A stretch of 64,000 bases of DNA. Origin: Pseudoflavonifractor phocaeensis (GTDB lineage Bacteria; Bacillota; Clostridia; Oscillospirales; Oscillospiraceae). Where the stretch lies: NCBI RefSeq assembly GCF_016901955.1, contig NZ_JACJLC010000005.1:1-64000 (forward strand). The letters are read 5' to 3'. The position numbers were made by a program, and so were the translations under genes. Of this stretch, positions 7,614 to 17,327 are shown piece after piece. Below the pieces are notes generated by a model. It did no database searches and was not told where the DNA came from. It was given only the letters and a program-made list of their open reading frames with translations. Numbering within the stretch: the first letter of the stretch is position 1; every line of letters starts with the position of its first letter.

Positions 7614-8996
7614 ATGAAACTATGGGCCGGACGGTTCCAGAAAGAGACCGACACCCTGGTCAACGACTTCAACTCATCCATCACCTTTGACGCCCGGATG
7701 TATCAGGAGGATATCGCCGGCTCCATCGCCCACGCCGCCATGCTGGGCAGGCAGGGCATCATTGAGGAGCACGAGGCCGAGAAGATCATCGAGGGCCTGA
7801 AGGTGATCCTGGCCGACATCGAGGCAGGACAGGTGGAGTTCTCCCTGGAGAACGAGGACATCCACATGAATGTTGAGACCATGCTCACCCAGCGCATCGG
7901 GGACACCGGCAAGCGGCTGCACACCGGCCGTTCCCGGAACGACCAGGTGGCGGTGGACTTCCGACTCTATGTCAAGCGGGAGATCCCCAAGATCATCAAC
8001 ATGGTGCTGGATCTGGAGAAGGTGCTCATCAAAAAGGCGGAGGCCAACCTGGAGACCGTCATGCCGGGCTACACCCACCTGCAGCGGGCCCAGCCCACCA
8101 CCTTCGCCCACTACATGATGGCCTATGCCAACATGCTCCGCCGGGACGTGACCCGGCTGGAGGACTGCCTGGAGCGGATGGACGAATGCCCCCTGGGGGC
8201 CGGCGCCCTGGCCACCTCCACCTACCCGGTGGACCGGTTCCAGACCGCAGAAGCCCTGGGCTTCAAAAAGCCCACCGGCAACTCCATGGACTCCGTGTCC
8301 GACCGGGACTTCGCCATCGAGTTCCTCTCCGCCTGCTCCATTCTCATGATGCACCTGTCCCGGTTCTCCGAGGAGATCATCCTCTGGTGCTCCTGGGAAT
8401 TCAAGTTCGTGGAGCTGGACGACGCCTACTCCACCGGCTCCTCCATCATGCCCCAGAAGAAGAACCCCGACGTGGCCGAGCTGGTCCGGGGCAAGACCGG
8501 CCGGGTGTACGGCTCCCTGGTGACCCTGCTCACCGTCATGAAGGCCCTCCCCCTGGCCTACAACAAGGACATGCAGGAGGACAAGGAGTGTGTCTTTGAC
8601 GCCATCGACACGGTAGAGATGTGCCTGCCGGTCTTTGCCGCCATGCTGGATACCCTCACCGTCCTGCCCAAGAACATGCGCAACGCCGCCTCCGGCGGCT
8701 TCATCAACGCCACCGATTGCGCCGACTACCTGACCAAGAAGGGGATGCCCTTCCGGGAGGCCTACATGATCGTGGGCCGGCTGGTCAACCTGTGCATCAA
8801 GGCCGGCGAGACCCTGGACACCCTGCCCCTGAAGGACTTCCGCTCCATCTCCAACCTGTTCGACGCCGACGTGTACCAGGCTTTGGAGCTGAAAACCTGC
8901 GTCAACGGCCGCAAGGTCTACGGCGGCCCGGCCAAGGAGGCGGTGATGCAGCAGATCGCCAACATCAAGGCCTTTGTGGAGGCGAGAGCTCAATGA
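7614..8996 (+). CDS. argH: Argininosuccinate lyase
   Basis: ArgH splits argininosuccinate into arginine and fumarate. The 460-residue protein belongs to the fumarase/aspartase superfamily and carries its signature GSSIMPQKKNPD, which contains the catalytic serine loop. Length is normal. The ATG at 7614 is preceded by GGGAG; an upstream in-frame ATG at 7578 lies inside the hairpin repeat and is rejected. The stop overlaps the argC start by four bases (ATGA), so the two are translationally coupled. Confidence 0.97.
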   Translation: MKLWAGRFQKETDTLVNDFNSSITFDARMYQEDIAGSIAHAAMLGRQGIIEEHEAEKIIEGLKVILADIEAGQVEFSLENEDIHMNVETMLTQRIGDTGKRLHTGRSRNDQVAVDFRLYVKREIPKIINMVLDLEKVLIKKAEANLETVMPGYTHLQRAQPTTFAHYMMAYANMLRRDVTRLEDCLERMDECPLGAGALATSTYPVDRFQTAEALGFKKPTGNSMDSVSDRDFAIEFLSACSILMMHLSRFSEEIILWCSWEFKFVELDDAYSTGSSIMPQKKNPDVAELVRGKTGRVYGSLVTLLTVMKALPLAYNKDMQEDKECVFDAIDTVEMCLPVFAAMLDTLTVLPKNMRNAASGGFINATDCADYLTKKGMPFREAYMIVGRLVNLCIKAGETLDTLPLKDFRSISNLFDADVYQALELKTCVNGRKVYGGPAKEAVMQQIANIKAFVEARAQ

Positions 8997-9934
8997 GCAA
9001 GCCCAAGGTTTTTATCGACGGCCAGGAGGGCACCACCGGGCTCCAGATCCATGAGCGGCTGGCGGGCCGGGAGGACATCGAGTTGCTGGTCATCGACCCT
9101 GACAAGCGAAAAGACTTGACAGAGCGGAAGCGGCTCATCAACGAGGCCGACCTGGTGTTCCTCTGCCTGCCGGACGCCGCCGCCGTGGAGGCGGTGGGGC
9201 TCATCGAGAACTCCCGCACCCGGGTCATTGACGCCTCCACCGCCCACCGCACCGCCCCAGGCTGGGTCTACGGCTTCCCGGAGCTCTATAAAGATCCGGC
9301 GCAAACCCTAGGGGCAGCAAGGTTTGTGGCCAATCCCGGCTGTCACGCCACCGGTTTTCTTTCCGCGGTGGCCCCCCTGGTATCCATGCGCATTTTGCCC
9401 AAGGACTATCCCATCACCTGCTTCTCTCTCACCGGCTATTCCGGCGGCGGAAAAAAGATGATCGCCCAGTATGAGAGCCAGGATAAAGGGGAAGAGCTTT
9501 ACAGTCCTCGGGTGTACGGCACCACCCTGAAGCACAAGCATCTGCCCGAAATGCAGCGGATCTCCGGCCTGGACAACCCGCCGGTGTTCACTCCGGTGGT
9601 GGACGACTACTACAAGGGCATGGCCACCACCGTGTTCTTCCACAACCGGTACCTGGTGGGCCAGCCCACCGCCAAGGAGCTGGGGCTCATCCTCATGACC
9701 TACTACGCCAACCAGCCCCTGATCTCGGTGGCCCCCTACAGCGAGGAGCCGGCCTACCTGGCGGCCAACACCCTGGCGGGCACCGACCGGCTGGAGCTCA
9801 CCGTCAGCGGCCACGAGGGGCAGGCTATCGTCACCGCCCGGTTCGACAACCTGGGCAAGGGGGCCTCCGGCGCGGCGGTGCAGAACATGAATTTGATGCT
9901 GGGCTTTGAGATGACAGCCGGTTTGGCGCTGTAA
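8993..9934 (+). CDS. argC: N-acetyl-gamma-glutamyl-phosphate reductase (short, type 2)
   Basis: ArgC reduces N-acetylglutamyl phosphate to the semialdehyde with NADPH. The 313-residue protein is the shorter ArgC form. It has an N-terminal nucleotide-binding motif (DGQEGTTGLQIHERL) and the catalytic Cys117 in NPGCHATGF. The start is fixed by the ATGA overlap with argH. A pair of hairpin repeats separates it from argJ, but the cluster continues on the same strand. Confidence 0.96.
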   Translation: MSKPKVFIDGQEGTTGLQIHERLAGREDIELLVIDPDKRKDLTERKRLINEADLVFLCLPDAAAVEAVGLIENSRTRVIDASTAHRTAPGWVYGFPELYKDPAQTLGAARFVANPGCHATGFLSAVAPLVSMRILPKDYPITCFSLTGYSGGGKKMIAQYESQDKGEELYSPRVYGTTLKHKHLPEMQRISGLDNPPVFTPVVDDYYKGMATTVFFHNRYLVGQPTAKELGLILMTYYANQPLISVAPYSEEPAYLAANTLAGTDRLELTVSGHEGQAIVTARFDNLGKGASGAAVQNMNLMLGFEMTAGLAL

Positions 9935-9936
9935 CG

Positions 9937-10008
9937 GCGGGCGGCCGCAGGCCGCCCCTACACATACGCCGCGCTCCCAGCCGTAGCGGCGACCTGTGGT
10001 CGCCCGCA
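9937..10008. repeat. Pair of variable-arm hairpins (argC-argJ)
   Basis: The first hairpin (9937-9961) is identical to 7533-7557. The second (9983-10008) matches 7565-7590 except for one base in the fixed flank (GTAGCGGC instead of GTAGGGGC). The pair lies inside an operon, so it may act on the transcript rather than end it. Confidence 0.85.
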
Positions 10009-10064
10009 TACCAGGGGAGCGGCCCCCATTGACCTATGATTTCATCCGATAAGGAGTGAACGAT

Positions 10065-11327
10065 ATGAAACAGATCCCCGGCGGGGTCACCGCCCCCAAA
10101 GGCTTTACCGCCTCCGGCGTCCACTGCGGCGTGAAGAAGGGGAAGGGGGACGGCAATCAGCCCCCCATGAGCAAGATGCCCGAGGTGCTGGCCGACAAAA
10201 AGGACCTGGCCCTCATCGTGTCCGAGCAGCCCTGCGTGGCGGCGGCAGTGTACACCATGAACCGGGTAAAGGCCGCCCCCCTGTACGTGACCATGGACCA
10301 CCTGGAGAACGGGGAGGCCCAGGCCATCGTGGCCAACTCGGGCAACGCCAACGCCTGCGCCCCCAACAGCCATGAGCACGCCGAGGAGATGTGCCAGCTG
10401 GCCGCCCAGGCCACCGGCCTGAAGGCCGCCGACTTCGTGGTGGCCTCCACCGGCGTCATCGGCCAGGAGCTGAACATCGCCGCCATCGCCAAGGGCCTGC
10501 CGGAGGCCGCAGCCGCCCTGTCCAAAAACGGCTCGGACGACGCGGCCAACGCCATCATGACCACCGACACCGTGAAGAAGGAGCTGTCGGTGACCTGCTC
10601 CATCGGGGGCAAGACGGTGACCATCGGGGCCATTGCCAAGGGCTCCGGCATGATCCACCCCAACATGGGCACCATGCTGTGCTTCGTCACCACCGACTGC
10701 GCCATCACCCACGAGATGCTCACCGACGCCCTCCACGAGATCGTGCCCCGCACCTTCAACCGGGTGACGGTGGACGGGGACACCTCCACCAACGACATGT
10801 GCGTGGTGCTGGCCAACGGCATGGCGGAAAACGAGCTCATCGAGTGGAAGGACGACAGCTATACCGTCTTTTACAAGACCCTCTACTATGTGTTCGAGCA
10901 GCTGGCCCGGAACATCGCCGCCGACGGCGAGGGGGCCAGCAAGCTCATCACCTGCACCGTCACCAATGCCCGCAGCGAGGAGAGCGCCGAGCGCCTCAGT
11001 AAGGCAGTGGTGGGCTCCGCTCTGGTAAAGGCCGCCATGTTCGGCTCCGACGCCAACTGGGGCCGGGTGCTGTGTGCCATGGGTTACTCCAAGGCCCCCT
11101 TCCGGCCGGAGTTCGTGGACGTGAAATTCTCCTCCGCCGTGGGAGAGATCCTGGTGTGCGAGCAGGGGGCCGGTGTGGACTTCGACGAGGAGAACGCCAA
11201 GAGCATCCTGTCCCAGGACGAGGTGGTCATCCAGGTGGACCTCCACGAGGGCGAGCATGAGGCCACCTGCTGGGGGTGCGACCTCACCTACGACTACGTG
11301 AAGATCAACGGCGACTACCGCACCTGA
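10065..11327 (+). CDS. argJ: Bifunctional ornithine acetyltransferase / N-acetylglutamate synthase
   Basis: ArgJ moves the acetyl group from N-acetylornithine to glutamate, recycling it; many members also use acetyl-CoA. The 420-residue precursor should cleave itself before Thr203 in the motif HPNMGTML (usually ATML; here Gly precedes the Thr) to give alpha and beta chains. The ATG at 10065 is eight bases after AAGGAG; an in-frame GTG at 10056 overlaps that site and is rejected. Its presence means the cluster does not need ArgA or ArgE. Confidence 0.96.
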   Translation: MKQIPGGVTAPKGFTASGVHCGVKKGKGDGNQPPMSKMPEVLADKKDLALIVSEQPCVAAAVYTMNRVKAAPLYVTMDHLENGEAQAIVANSGNANACAPNSHEHAEEMCQLAAQATGLKAADFVVASTGVIGQELNIAAIAKGLPEAAAALSKNGSDDAANAIMTTDTVKKELSVTCSIGGKTVTIGAIAKGSGMIHPNMGTMLCFVTTDCAITHEMLTDALHEIVPRTFNRVTVDGDTSTNDMCVVLANGMAENELIEWKDDSYTVFYKTLYYVFEQLARNIAADGEGASKLITCTVTNARSEESAERLSKAVVGSALVKAAMFGSDANWGRVLCAMGYSKAPFRPEFVDVKFSSAVGEILVCEQGAGVDFDEENAKSILSQDEVVIQVDLHEGEHEATCWGCDLTYDYVKINGDYRT

Positions 11328-11338
11328 TCGGAATACCG

Positions 11339-11366
11339 GCGGGCGGGTCCCGGACCCGCCCCTACG
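11339..11366. repeat. Variable-arm hairpin (argJ-argB)
   Basis: A single hairpin with stem GGGCGGGTCC / GGACCCGCCC and the fixed end CCCTACG. The arms differ from the other copies but pair perfectly. Confidence 0.85.
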
Positions 11367-11385
11367 CAATATGGAGGAGATTCCC

Positions 11386-12240
11386 GTGTCATTCAGCGAG
11401 GTGGACCGGGCCAAGGTGTTGGCCGAGGCCCTGCCCTACATTCAGAAATACTACGGCAAGACCGTGGTGGTGAAATACGGCGGCAACGCCATGATCTCCG
11501 ACGAGCTGCGCCAGGCCGTCATCTCCGACATCATCCTGCTCCATCTGGTGGGCATCCGGGTGGTGGTGGTCCACGGCGGCGGGCCGGAGATCACCGAAAT
11601 GCTGACCAAGATCGGCAAGGAGTCCAAATTCGTGGACGGCCTGCGGTACACCGATCAGGAGACCATGGACATCGTCCAGCAGGTGCTGTGCGGCAAGGTG
11701 AACAAGAACCTGGTGGCCACCCTGAACCGGATGGGCGGCCGGGCGGTGGGCCTGTGCGGCATGGACGCCGGTCTGTTCCAGGCCAAAATGCTGGACGAGA
11801 AGTACGGCCTGGTGGGGGAGATCACCGAGGTGGATCCCCGGGCGGTGGTGGACAGCCTGGAGAAGGGCTACATCCCCGTGGTGTCCACGGTAGCCCAGGG
11901 TACCGATGCCGACACCGCCTACAACATCAACGCCGACACCGCCGCCGCCAAGCTGGCGGTGGCCCTGAAGGCGGAAAAGCTGATCCTGCTCACCGACGTG
12001 CGGGGTCTGCTGATGGACCCCAAGAACGAGAATACCCTGCTGCCGGTGGTGCGCCTGTCCCAGGTGCCCGGACTGGTGCAGGACGGGGTCATCCAGGGGG
12101 GCATGATCCCCAAGGTGGAGTGCTGTGTGGAGTCGGTGCGCTCCGGGGTGGAGAACGCCGTCATCCTGGACGGCCGCATCCCCCATTCCATCCTCATCGA
12201 GCTGCTGTCCGACGAGGGCATCGGCACCATGCTGCTGTAA
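11386..12240 (+). CDS. argB: Acetylglutamate kinase
   Basis: ArgB phosphorylates N-acetylglutamate and is usually the feedback-controlled step. The protein has the amino-acid-kinase motifs KYGGNAM near the N-terminus and the substrate loop VVHGGGPEIT. I place the start at GTG 11386 because GGAGGAG (11373-11379) sits six bases upstream; the in-frame ATG at 11371 has no binding site and contains that Shine-Dalgarno sequence. This gives 284 residues. The N-terminal region before KYGG could bear on arginine regulation, but this cannot be judged here. Confidence 0.95.
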   Translation: MSFSEVDRAKVLAEALPYIQKYYGKTVVVKYGGNAMISDELRQAVISDIILLHLVGIRVVVVHGGGPEITEMLTKIGKESKFVDGLRYTDQETMDIVQQVLCGKVNKNLVATLNRMGGRAVGLCGMDAGLFQAKMLDEKYGLVGEITEVDPRAVVDSLEKGYIPVVSTVAQGTDADTAYNINADTAAAKLAVALKAEKLILLTDVRGLLMDPKNENTLLPVVRLSQVPGLVQDGVIQGGMIPKVECCVESVRSGVENAVILDGRIPHSILIELLSDEGIGTMLL

Positions 12241-12252
12241 GGAGGGGAGACT

Positions 12253-13431
12253 ATGGACCATAAGGAACTGGTGGAGCTGGACCACCAATATGTGATGCAG
12301 ACCTATGGCCGGTTCGACGTGGATATCGACCATGGCAAGGGAGCCACCCTGTACGACCTGGCGGGAAAGGAGTACATCGACTTCTCCTCAGGCATCGGAG
12401 TCAACTCCATCGGCTACGGCAATGAAAAGTGGGTAAATGCCATCACCGATCAGGCCGGCAAGCTGGGCCACATCTCCAATCTGTTCTACTCCCAGCCCTA
12501 CGCCAGGCTGGCGGAGCAGCTGTGCCGGCGCTCCGGCATGGCGGCGGCCTTTTTCGGCAACTCGGGGGCCGAGGCCAACGAGGGCATGATCAAGCTGGCC
12601 CGGAAATATTCCTTTGATAAGTACGGGAAGGGAAGGGGCACCATTATCACCCTGCGCAACTCCTTCCACGGCCGTACCCTCACCACCCTCACCGCCACCG
12701 GCCAGGACGTGTTCCACAATTACTTTTTCCCCTTTATCGATGGATTCCGGTACGCCGTGGCGGGGGACATGAGCTCCCTCCAGGAGGTAGCGGGCCACGA
12801 TGTGTGCGCCGTCATGCTGGAGCTGGTGCAGGGAGAGGGGGGCGTGCTCCCCATGGACCCGACCTACGTCCACGATCTGGCGGTGCTGTGCGCCGAGCGG
12901 GACTGGCTGCTGCTGGTGGACGAGGTGCAGACGGGTGTGGGCCGCACCGGCACCCTGTTTGCCTTCCAGCAGTACGGCATCATCCCCGACGCCGTTTCCT
13001 TTGCCAAGGGCATCGCCGGCGGCCTGCCCATGGGTGGTTTTTTGGCCAACGAGCGGTGCCGGGACGTGCTGGGCCCGGGCACCCACGCCGCCACCTTCGG
13101 CGGTAACCCCATCTGCGCTGCCGCCGCTCAGGTGGTGCTGGACACCCTGGACGAGGATACCCTGGCTCAGGTGGCCGAAAAGGGCAAGTATATCCGGGCC
13201 CGCATCGAGCACATGGGGCTGTCCAGCCTGGGGGCCACCCGGGGCCTGGGCCTGATGATCGGCGTGGAGGTCACCGGGGAGGAGAGCAACAAGGCCATGG
13301 CTGCCCGGCTCATCCGCAACGGCCTGCTGGTGCTGACGGCGGGCCAGGCCCTCCGGCTGCTGCCCCCCCTGACCATCTCCATGGCGGAGATCGACAAGGG
13401 CCTGGCTATTATGAAGGATTCCCTGCTGTAA
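12253..13431 (+). CDS. argD: Acetylornithine aminotransferase
   Basis: ArgD converts N-acetylglutamate semialdehyde to N-acetylornithine with glutamate as amino donor. The 392-residue protein is a class III PLP aminotransferase with Asp223 (LLVDEVQTG) and the PLP lysine Lys252 (SFAKGIAGG). AAGGAGGGG lies just upstream of the ATG, 12 bp after argB. Confidence 0.96.
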   Translation: MDHKELVELDHQYVMQTYGRFDVDIDHGKGATLYDLAGKEYIDFSSGIGVNSIGYGNEKWVNAITDQAGKLGHISNLFYSQPYARLAEQLCRRSGMAAAFFGNSGAEANEGMIKLARKYSFDKYGKGRGTIITLRNSFHGRTLTTLTATGQDVFHNYFFPFIDGFRYAVAGDMSSLQEVAGHDVCAVMLELVQGEGGVLPMDPTYVHDLAVLCAERDWLLLVDEVQTGVGRTGTLFAFQQYGIIPDAVSFAKGIAGGLPMGGFLANERCRDVLGPGTHAATFGGNPICAAAAQVVLDTLDEDTLAQVAEKGKYIRARIEHMGLSSLGATRGLGLMIGVEVTGEESNKAMAARLIRNGLLVLTAGQALRLLPPLTISMAEIDKGLAIMKDSLL

Positions 13432-13456
13432 AGAAGGATAACATGAGGTGAATGAA

Positions 13457-14377
13457 ATGCAAAAAGACCTGCTCAAGCTGCTGGACCTGAACAAGACCGA
13501 CATCGTCAAGATCCTGGACACTGCCGATCAACTGAAGTACAACCAGAAGCATGGCCTGACCCACCACTACCTGGAGGGTAAGACCCTGGCCATGATCTTT
13601 GAGAAGAACTCCACCCGGACCCGGGTGTCCTTCGAAGTGGGCATGTTCCAGCTGGGAGGCCACGCCCTCTTCCTCTCCGGCAAGGAGAGCCAGATCGGCC
13701 GGGGCGAGCCCATCGAGGACACCGCCCGGGTGCTCAGCCGCTACTGCGACGGCATCATGATCCGCACCTTCGGCCAGGAAGAGGTGGAGACCCTGGCCAA
13801 ATATTCCTCCATCCCCGTCATCAACGGCCTCACCGACTTCGCCCACCCCTGCCAGGTGCTGGCCGACCTCATGACCATCCGGGAGCACAAGTCCCGGCTG
13901 GAGGGCCTGAAGCTGTGCTACATCGGCGACGGCAACAACATGGCCAACTCCCTCATCGTGGGCGGCCTGAAGGTGGGTATGGAAGTAGCCGTGGCCTGCC
14001 CCGAGGGCTACGACCCCGACCCCAGGGTGCTGGACTTTGCCAACAGCTGCGGCGGCAAGTTCACCCTCTGCCGGGATCCCAAGGAGGCTGCCGCCGACGC
14101 CGACGCCCTGTTCACCGACGTGTGGGCCTCCATGGGCCAGGAGGGCGAGGCCCAGAAGCGCCGGGCGGTCTTTGAGGGGGTCTACCAGATCAACGAGGAG
14201 CTGATGAAGCTGGCCCACCCCGGCGCCATGGTGCAGCACTGCCTGCCTGCCCACCGGGGGGAGGAGATCACCGCCGACGTGTTCGAGGCCCACGCCAACG
14301 AGATCTTTGACGAGGCGGAGAACCGGCTCCATGCCCAGAAGGCTGTCATGCACCTGCTGATGGGCGGCGCGGGCTGA
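13457..14377 (+). CDS. argF: Ornithine carbamoyltransferase
   Basis: ArgF makes citrulline from ornithine and carbamoyl phosphate. The 306-residue protein shows the carbamoyl-phosphate motif STRTR, the motif HPCQ and the ornithine-side motif HCLPAHRG. The ATG at 13457 follows AGGTG by six bases; a GTG at 13448 would overlap that site. It closes the arginine cluster and is followed by a strong terminator. Direction of use (synthesis rather than deiminase catabolism) is inferred from its neighbours. Confidence 0.96.
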   Translation: MQKDLLKLLDLNKTDIVKILDTADQLKYNQKHGLTHHYLEGKTLAMIFEKNSTRTRVSFEVGMFQLGGHALFLSGKESQIGRGEPIEDTARVLSRYCDGIMIRTFGQEEVETLAKYSSIPVINGLTDFAHPCQVLADLMTIREHKSRLEGLKLCYIGDGNNMANSLIVGGLKVGMEVAVACPEGYDPDPRVLDFANSCGGKFTLCRDPKEAAADADALFTDVWASMGQEGEAQKRRAVFEGVYQINEELMKLAHPGAMVQHCLPAHRGEEITADVFEAHANEIFDEAENRLHAQKAVMHLLMGGAG

Positions 14378-14390
14378 ATAACAGAGTTAA

Positions 14391-14426
14391 GAAAAGGCTG
14401 CCGCAGGCCGGCAGCCTTTTCTTTTC
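14391..14426 (+). terminator. Intrinsic terminator of the arginine operon
   Basis: A 12-bp stem (AAAAGGCTGCCG, 14392-14403, with 14409-14420), a 5-base loop and a T-rich tail lie 14 bp after the argF stop. Confidence 0.9.
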
Positions 14427-14445
14427 CGCATTCGATGGATTTTTC

Positions 14446-14602
14446 TTGACTGAAACGCTGTTAAGTGGTATAGTATCAACGTAGTCTAAATGTACGGCCT
14501 TAACTCACATGTTTGTAGTCATCGTCGCTTCTTCAGACGATGCTCAAAATGTGGGTTTTCTTGTCATTTAGCACCAATTTTTTTGCAGGAGGTACCTTAA
14601 CT
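14446..14602 (+). promoter_or_regulatory. Cold-shock gene promoter and structured 5' leader
   Basis: TTGACT (14446-14451) and TATAGT (14469-14474) are 17 bp apart with an extended -10 (GTGG). Transcription should start near 14481, leaving a leader of about 120 bases. It contains a hairpin (CATCGTC 14520-14526 with GACGATG 14536-14542) nested in a second pairing (CTCACAT 14504-14510 with ATGTGGG 14549-14555). Long folded leaders that change with temperature are known for csp mRNAs; the same role here is inferred. Confidence 0.6.
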
Positions 14603-14815
14603 ATGTATCACGGTACTGTCAAGTGGTTCAACGAGACCAAGGGCTTCGGCTTCATCTCCAACGACGAGGGCGGCGAGGACGTGTTCGTCCACTTCTCCGC
14701 CATCGTGTGCGACGGCTTCAAGACCCTCCAGGAGGGCCAGAAGGTCACCTATGATGTGGAGCCCGACCCCAAGAACGCCGACAAGATGCGCGCTGTCAAC
14801 GTTGTGGCCGCCTGA
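14603..14815 (+). CDS. Cold-shock protein (CSD fold)
   Basis: This 70-residue protein is a typical single cold-shock domain that binds single-stranded RNA and DNA. It has RNP1 (KGFGFI) and RNP2 (VFVHFSAI) motifs. The start at 14603 is given by GCAGGAGG upstream and by normal family length; the reading frame stays open further upstream but without homology. It has its own promoter, leader and terminator, so it is monocistronic. Confidence 0.97.
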   Translation: MYHGTVKWFNETKGFGFISNDEGGEDVFVHFSAIVCDGFKTLQEGQKVTYDVEPDPKNADKMRAVNVVAA

Positions 14816-14839
14816 TCACAGGATACAAGGTACGACAAG

Positions 14840-14874
14840 CAGACCGACGGGATGCCCGCCGGTCTGTTTTTTTA
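14840..14874 (+). terminator. Terminator of the cold-shock gene
   Basis: AGACCG-A-CGGG pairs with CCCG-C-CGGTCT around a three-base loop and is followed by a run of seven T (14866-14873). Confidence 0.9.
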
Positions 14875-14900
14875 TCCCCACCCCGGTGGGCCCGGCACGG

Positions 14901-14929
14901 TTGACAAGCCGGGGAAAGAATGGTACATT
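14901..14929 (+). promoter_or_regulatory. Promoter of the fhs operon
   Basis: TTGACA (14901-14906) and TACATT (14924-14929) are 17 bp apart with an extended -10 (ATGG). The leader to 15023 has a 6-bp hairpin (CGCCGG / CCGGCG) but no riboswitch I can recognise. Confidence 0.7.
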
Positions 14930-15022
14930 GGAAGGGATCATAAGCGGAAATGGAGGAAAACGCCGGTTTGCCAGCAGGGGAGCCGGCGCATTTTCGTTGC
15001 TGCGTGGAAGAAGGAGTGAAGG

Positions 15023-16696
15023 ATGATGAGATCTGACATTGAGATCGCCCAGGCCTGTGAAATGAAGCACATCAAGGACATTGCCGCCGTGGCCGGGGTG
15101 GACGAGGACTATCTGGAGTATTACGGCAAGTACAAGGCAAAGATCGACCTGAAGCTGCTGGCCGACCGGGAGGGCAGGCCCGACGGCAAGCTGGTGCTGG
15201 TCACCGCGATCAACCCGACCCCTGCCGGAGAGGGCAAGACCACCACCACCGTGGGCCTGGCCGACGGGATGCGCAGGCTGGGCAAGAACACCGTGGTGGC
15301 TCTGCGGGAGCCCTCCCTGGGTCCGGTGTTCGGGGTGAAGGGAGGGGCCGCCGGCGGCGGCTACGCCCAGGTGGTGCCCATGGAGGACATCAACCTCCAC
15401 TTCACCGGCGACTTCCATGCCATCGGCGCGGCCAATAACCTGCTGGCCGCCATGCTGGACAACCACATTCAGCAGGGCAACGCCCTGGACATCGACGTGA
15501 AGCACATCACCTGGAAGCGGTGCGTGGACATGAACGACCGCCAGCTGCGCAACGTCATCGACGGCCTGGGGGGCCGGATGCAGGGCGTGCCCCGGGAGGA
15601 CGGCTTTGACATCACCGTAGCCAGCGAGATCATGGCGGTGCTCTGCCTGTCCAACGGTCTCATGGACCTGAAGGCCCGGCTGGGCCGGATGGTGGTGGCC
15701 TATACCCGCTCCGGCGCGCCCGTCACCGCCCACGATCTGAAGGCCGAGGGGGCCATGGCCGCCCTGCTGAAGGACGCCATCAAGCCCAACCTGGTCCAGA
15801 CCCTGGAGGGCACCCCCGCCTTTATCCACGGCGGGCCCTTCGCCAACATCGCCCACGGCTGCAACTCGGTGATGGCCACCCGTGTGGCCATGAAGATGGG
15901 GGACTACGCCATCACCGAGGCCGGTTTTGGCGCCGACCTGGGGGCGGAGAAGTTCCTGGATATCAAGTGCCGCCTGGCGGGGCTCACTCCCTCCGCCGTG
16001 GTGGTGGTGGCTACCGTCCGGGCCCTGAAGCACCACGGCGGCGTGACTAAGGCCGAGCTGGGCAGCGAGAACCTGGAGGCGCTGGAAAAGGGCCTGCCCA
16101 ACCTGCTCCGCCACGTGGAGAACATCACCACCGTGTACGGCCTGCCCTGCGTGGTGGCCATCAACCGCTTCCCCACCGACACCGAGGCCGAGCTGCGCCT
16201 GGTGGAGGACAAGTGTAAGGCCCTGGGGGTCAATGTGGCCCTCAGCGAGGTGTGGGCCAAGGGAGGCGAGGGCGGCATGGCCCTGGCCCGTGAGGTCATC
16301 CGCCTGTGCGAGGAGCCCAACCACTTCTCCTTTGCCTATGACCTGGAGGGCTCCATCGAGGACAAGCTGGCCGCCATCGTGAAAAAGGTGTACCATGGGG
16401 ACGGAGTGGTTCTGACTCCCGCCGCCAAAAAGCAGGCGGCGGAGCTTACCGCCCTGGGCTTTGGGGGGCTGCCCATCTGCATGGCAAAGACCCAGTATTC
16501 CTTCTCCGACGACCAGACCCTGCTGGGCGCTCCTGAGGGCTTCACTGTTACGGTGCGCAACCTGAAGGTGTCCGCCGGCGCAGGGTTCCTGGTGGCCCTC
16601 ACCGGCGACATCATGACCATGCCCGGCCTGCCCAAGGTGCCCGCCGCCGAAAAGGTGGACGTGGACGAGAACGGCAGGATCTCCGGACTGTTTTAA
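15023..16696 (+). CDS. fhs: Formate-tetrahydrofolate ligase
   Basis: Fhs makes 10-formyl-THF from formate, ATP and THF, supplying purine synthesis and, in acetogens, the methyl branch of the Wood-Ljungdahl pathway. The 557-residue protein has the P-loop [11 protein letters not shown] and normal family length. AAGGAG (15011-15016) precedes two adjacent ATGs (15023 and 15026); either could be used. It leads an operon with fchA and folD. Confidence 0.97.
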   Translation: MMRSDIEIAQACEMKHIKDIAAVAGVDEDYLEYYGKYKAKIDLKLLADREGRPDGKLVLVTAINPTPAGEGKTTTTVGLADGMRRLGKNTVVALREPSLGPVFGVKGGAAGGGYAQVVPMEDINLHFTGDFHAIGAANNLLAAMLDNHIQQGNALDIDVKHITWKRCVDMNDRQLRNVIDGLGGRMQGVPREDGFDITVASEIMAVLCLSNGLMDLKARLGRMVVAYTRSGAPVTAHDLKAEGAMAALLKDAIKPNLVQTLEGTPAFIHGGPFANIAHGCNSVMATRVAMKMGDYAITEAGFGADLGAEKFLDIKCRLAGLTPSAVVVVATVRALKHHGGVTKAELGSENLEALEKGLPNLLRHVENITTVYGLPCVVAINRFPTDTEAELRLVEDKCKALGVNVALSEVWAKGGEGGMALAREVIRLCEEPNHFSFAYDLEGSIEDKLAAIVKKVYHGDGVVLTPAAKKQAAELTALGFGGLPICMAKTQYSFSDDQTLLGAPEGFTVTVRNLKVSAGAGFLVALTGDIMTMPGLPKVPAAEKVDVDENGRISGLF

Positions 16697-16709
16697 GGAG
16701 GGATCTGCC

Positions 16710-17327
16710 TTGCATACCGCGGAACAGACTTGTGGCGCTTTCCTGGACGCCCTGGCCTCCAAGGCGCCCACCCCGGGCGGCGGGGGAGCCTCCGCCCTGG
16801 CCGGGGCGGTGGGGACCGCCCTGTGTACCATGGTGGGCAACTTCACTGTGGGCAAGAAAAAATACGCTGCCGTGGAGGAGGACGTGAAAGCCCTCATGGC
16901 CCAGGCCGAGCAGGTGCGGGAAGAGCTGCTGGCTCAGGTGGACGCCGACGCCGCCGCCTTCGAGCCTCTGTCCCAGGCCTACGCCATCCCCAAGGACGAC
17001 CCCGGTCGGGGGGAGGTCATGGAACGCTGCCTGCGGGCGGCCGCCGCGCCCCCCATGACCATCCTGCGGCTTTGCTGTAAGGCGATTGACCTTCACGGCA
17101 AGATGCTGGAGAAGGGCAGCGTCATCATGCTGTCCGACGTGGGCACCGGGGCTGCTTTGTGCCGGGGCGCCCTGCTGGGAGCCGCCCTCAACGTGAAGGT
17201 GAACACCAAGAGCATGGCCGACCGGGCCTACGCCCAGGCCATGGACCAAGAGGCGGAGGCCTTGGTGGCGCAGTATACCAAGCTGGCCGATCAGGTGTAT
17301 GAGGCCGTGATGGGGAGGTTTTGCTGA
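16710..17327 (+). CDS. fchA: Methenyl-THF cyclohydrolase (cyclodeaminase family)
   Basis: This 205-residue protein belongs to the formiminotransferase-cyclodeaminase family. It has the N-terminal motif APTPGGGGASALAGA and a helical body. In clostridia, free-standing members hydrolyse 5,10-methenyl-THF to 10-formyl-THF. It starts with TTG at 16710, supported by AAGGAGGG seven bases upstream and by the position of the motif. It lies between fhs and folD and overlaps the folD start by one base. The neighbouring FolD seems to lack cyclohydrolase residues, which makes the cyclohydrolase role more likely than cyclodeaminase. Confidence 0.88.
   Translation: MHTAEQTCGAFLDALASKAPTPGGGGASALAGAVGTALCTMVGNFTVGKKKYAAVEEDVKALMAQAEQVREELLAQVDADAAAFEPLSQAYAIPKDDPGRGEVMERCLRAAAAPPMTILRLCCKAIDLHGKMLEKGSVIMLSDVGTGAALCRGALLGAALNVKVNTKSMADRAYAQAMDQEAEALVAQYTKLADQVYEAVMGRFC

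Noticed and set aside
10056-10064. GTG start for argJ, three codons upstream
   Set aside because: The GTG overlaps the AAGGAG binding site that serves the ATG at 10065.
14930-15022. Possible tetrahydrofolate riboswitch before fhs
   Set aside because: I could not fit the conserved core of the known THF riboswitch; only one 6-bp hairpin is visible.
14950-15036. 28-codon frame in the fhs leader, overlapping the fhs start
   Set aside because: It has no ribosome binding site and no leader-peptide signature such as repeated codons of one amino acid.
14816-16897. 693-codon open frame opposite fhs
   Set aside because: Antisense shadow of fhs and the start of fchA; no domain or start signal.
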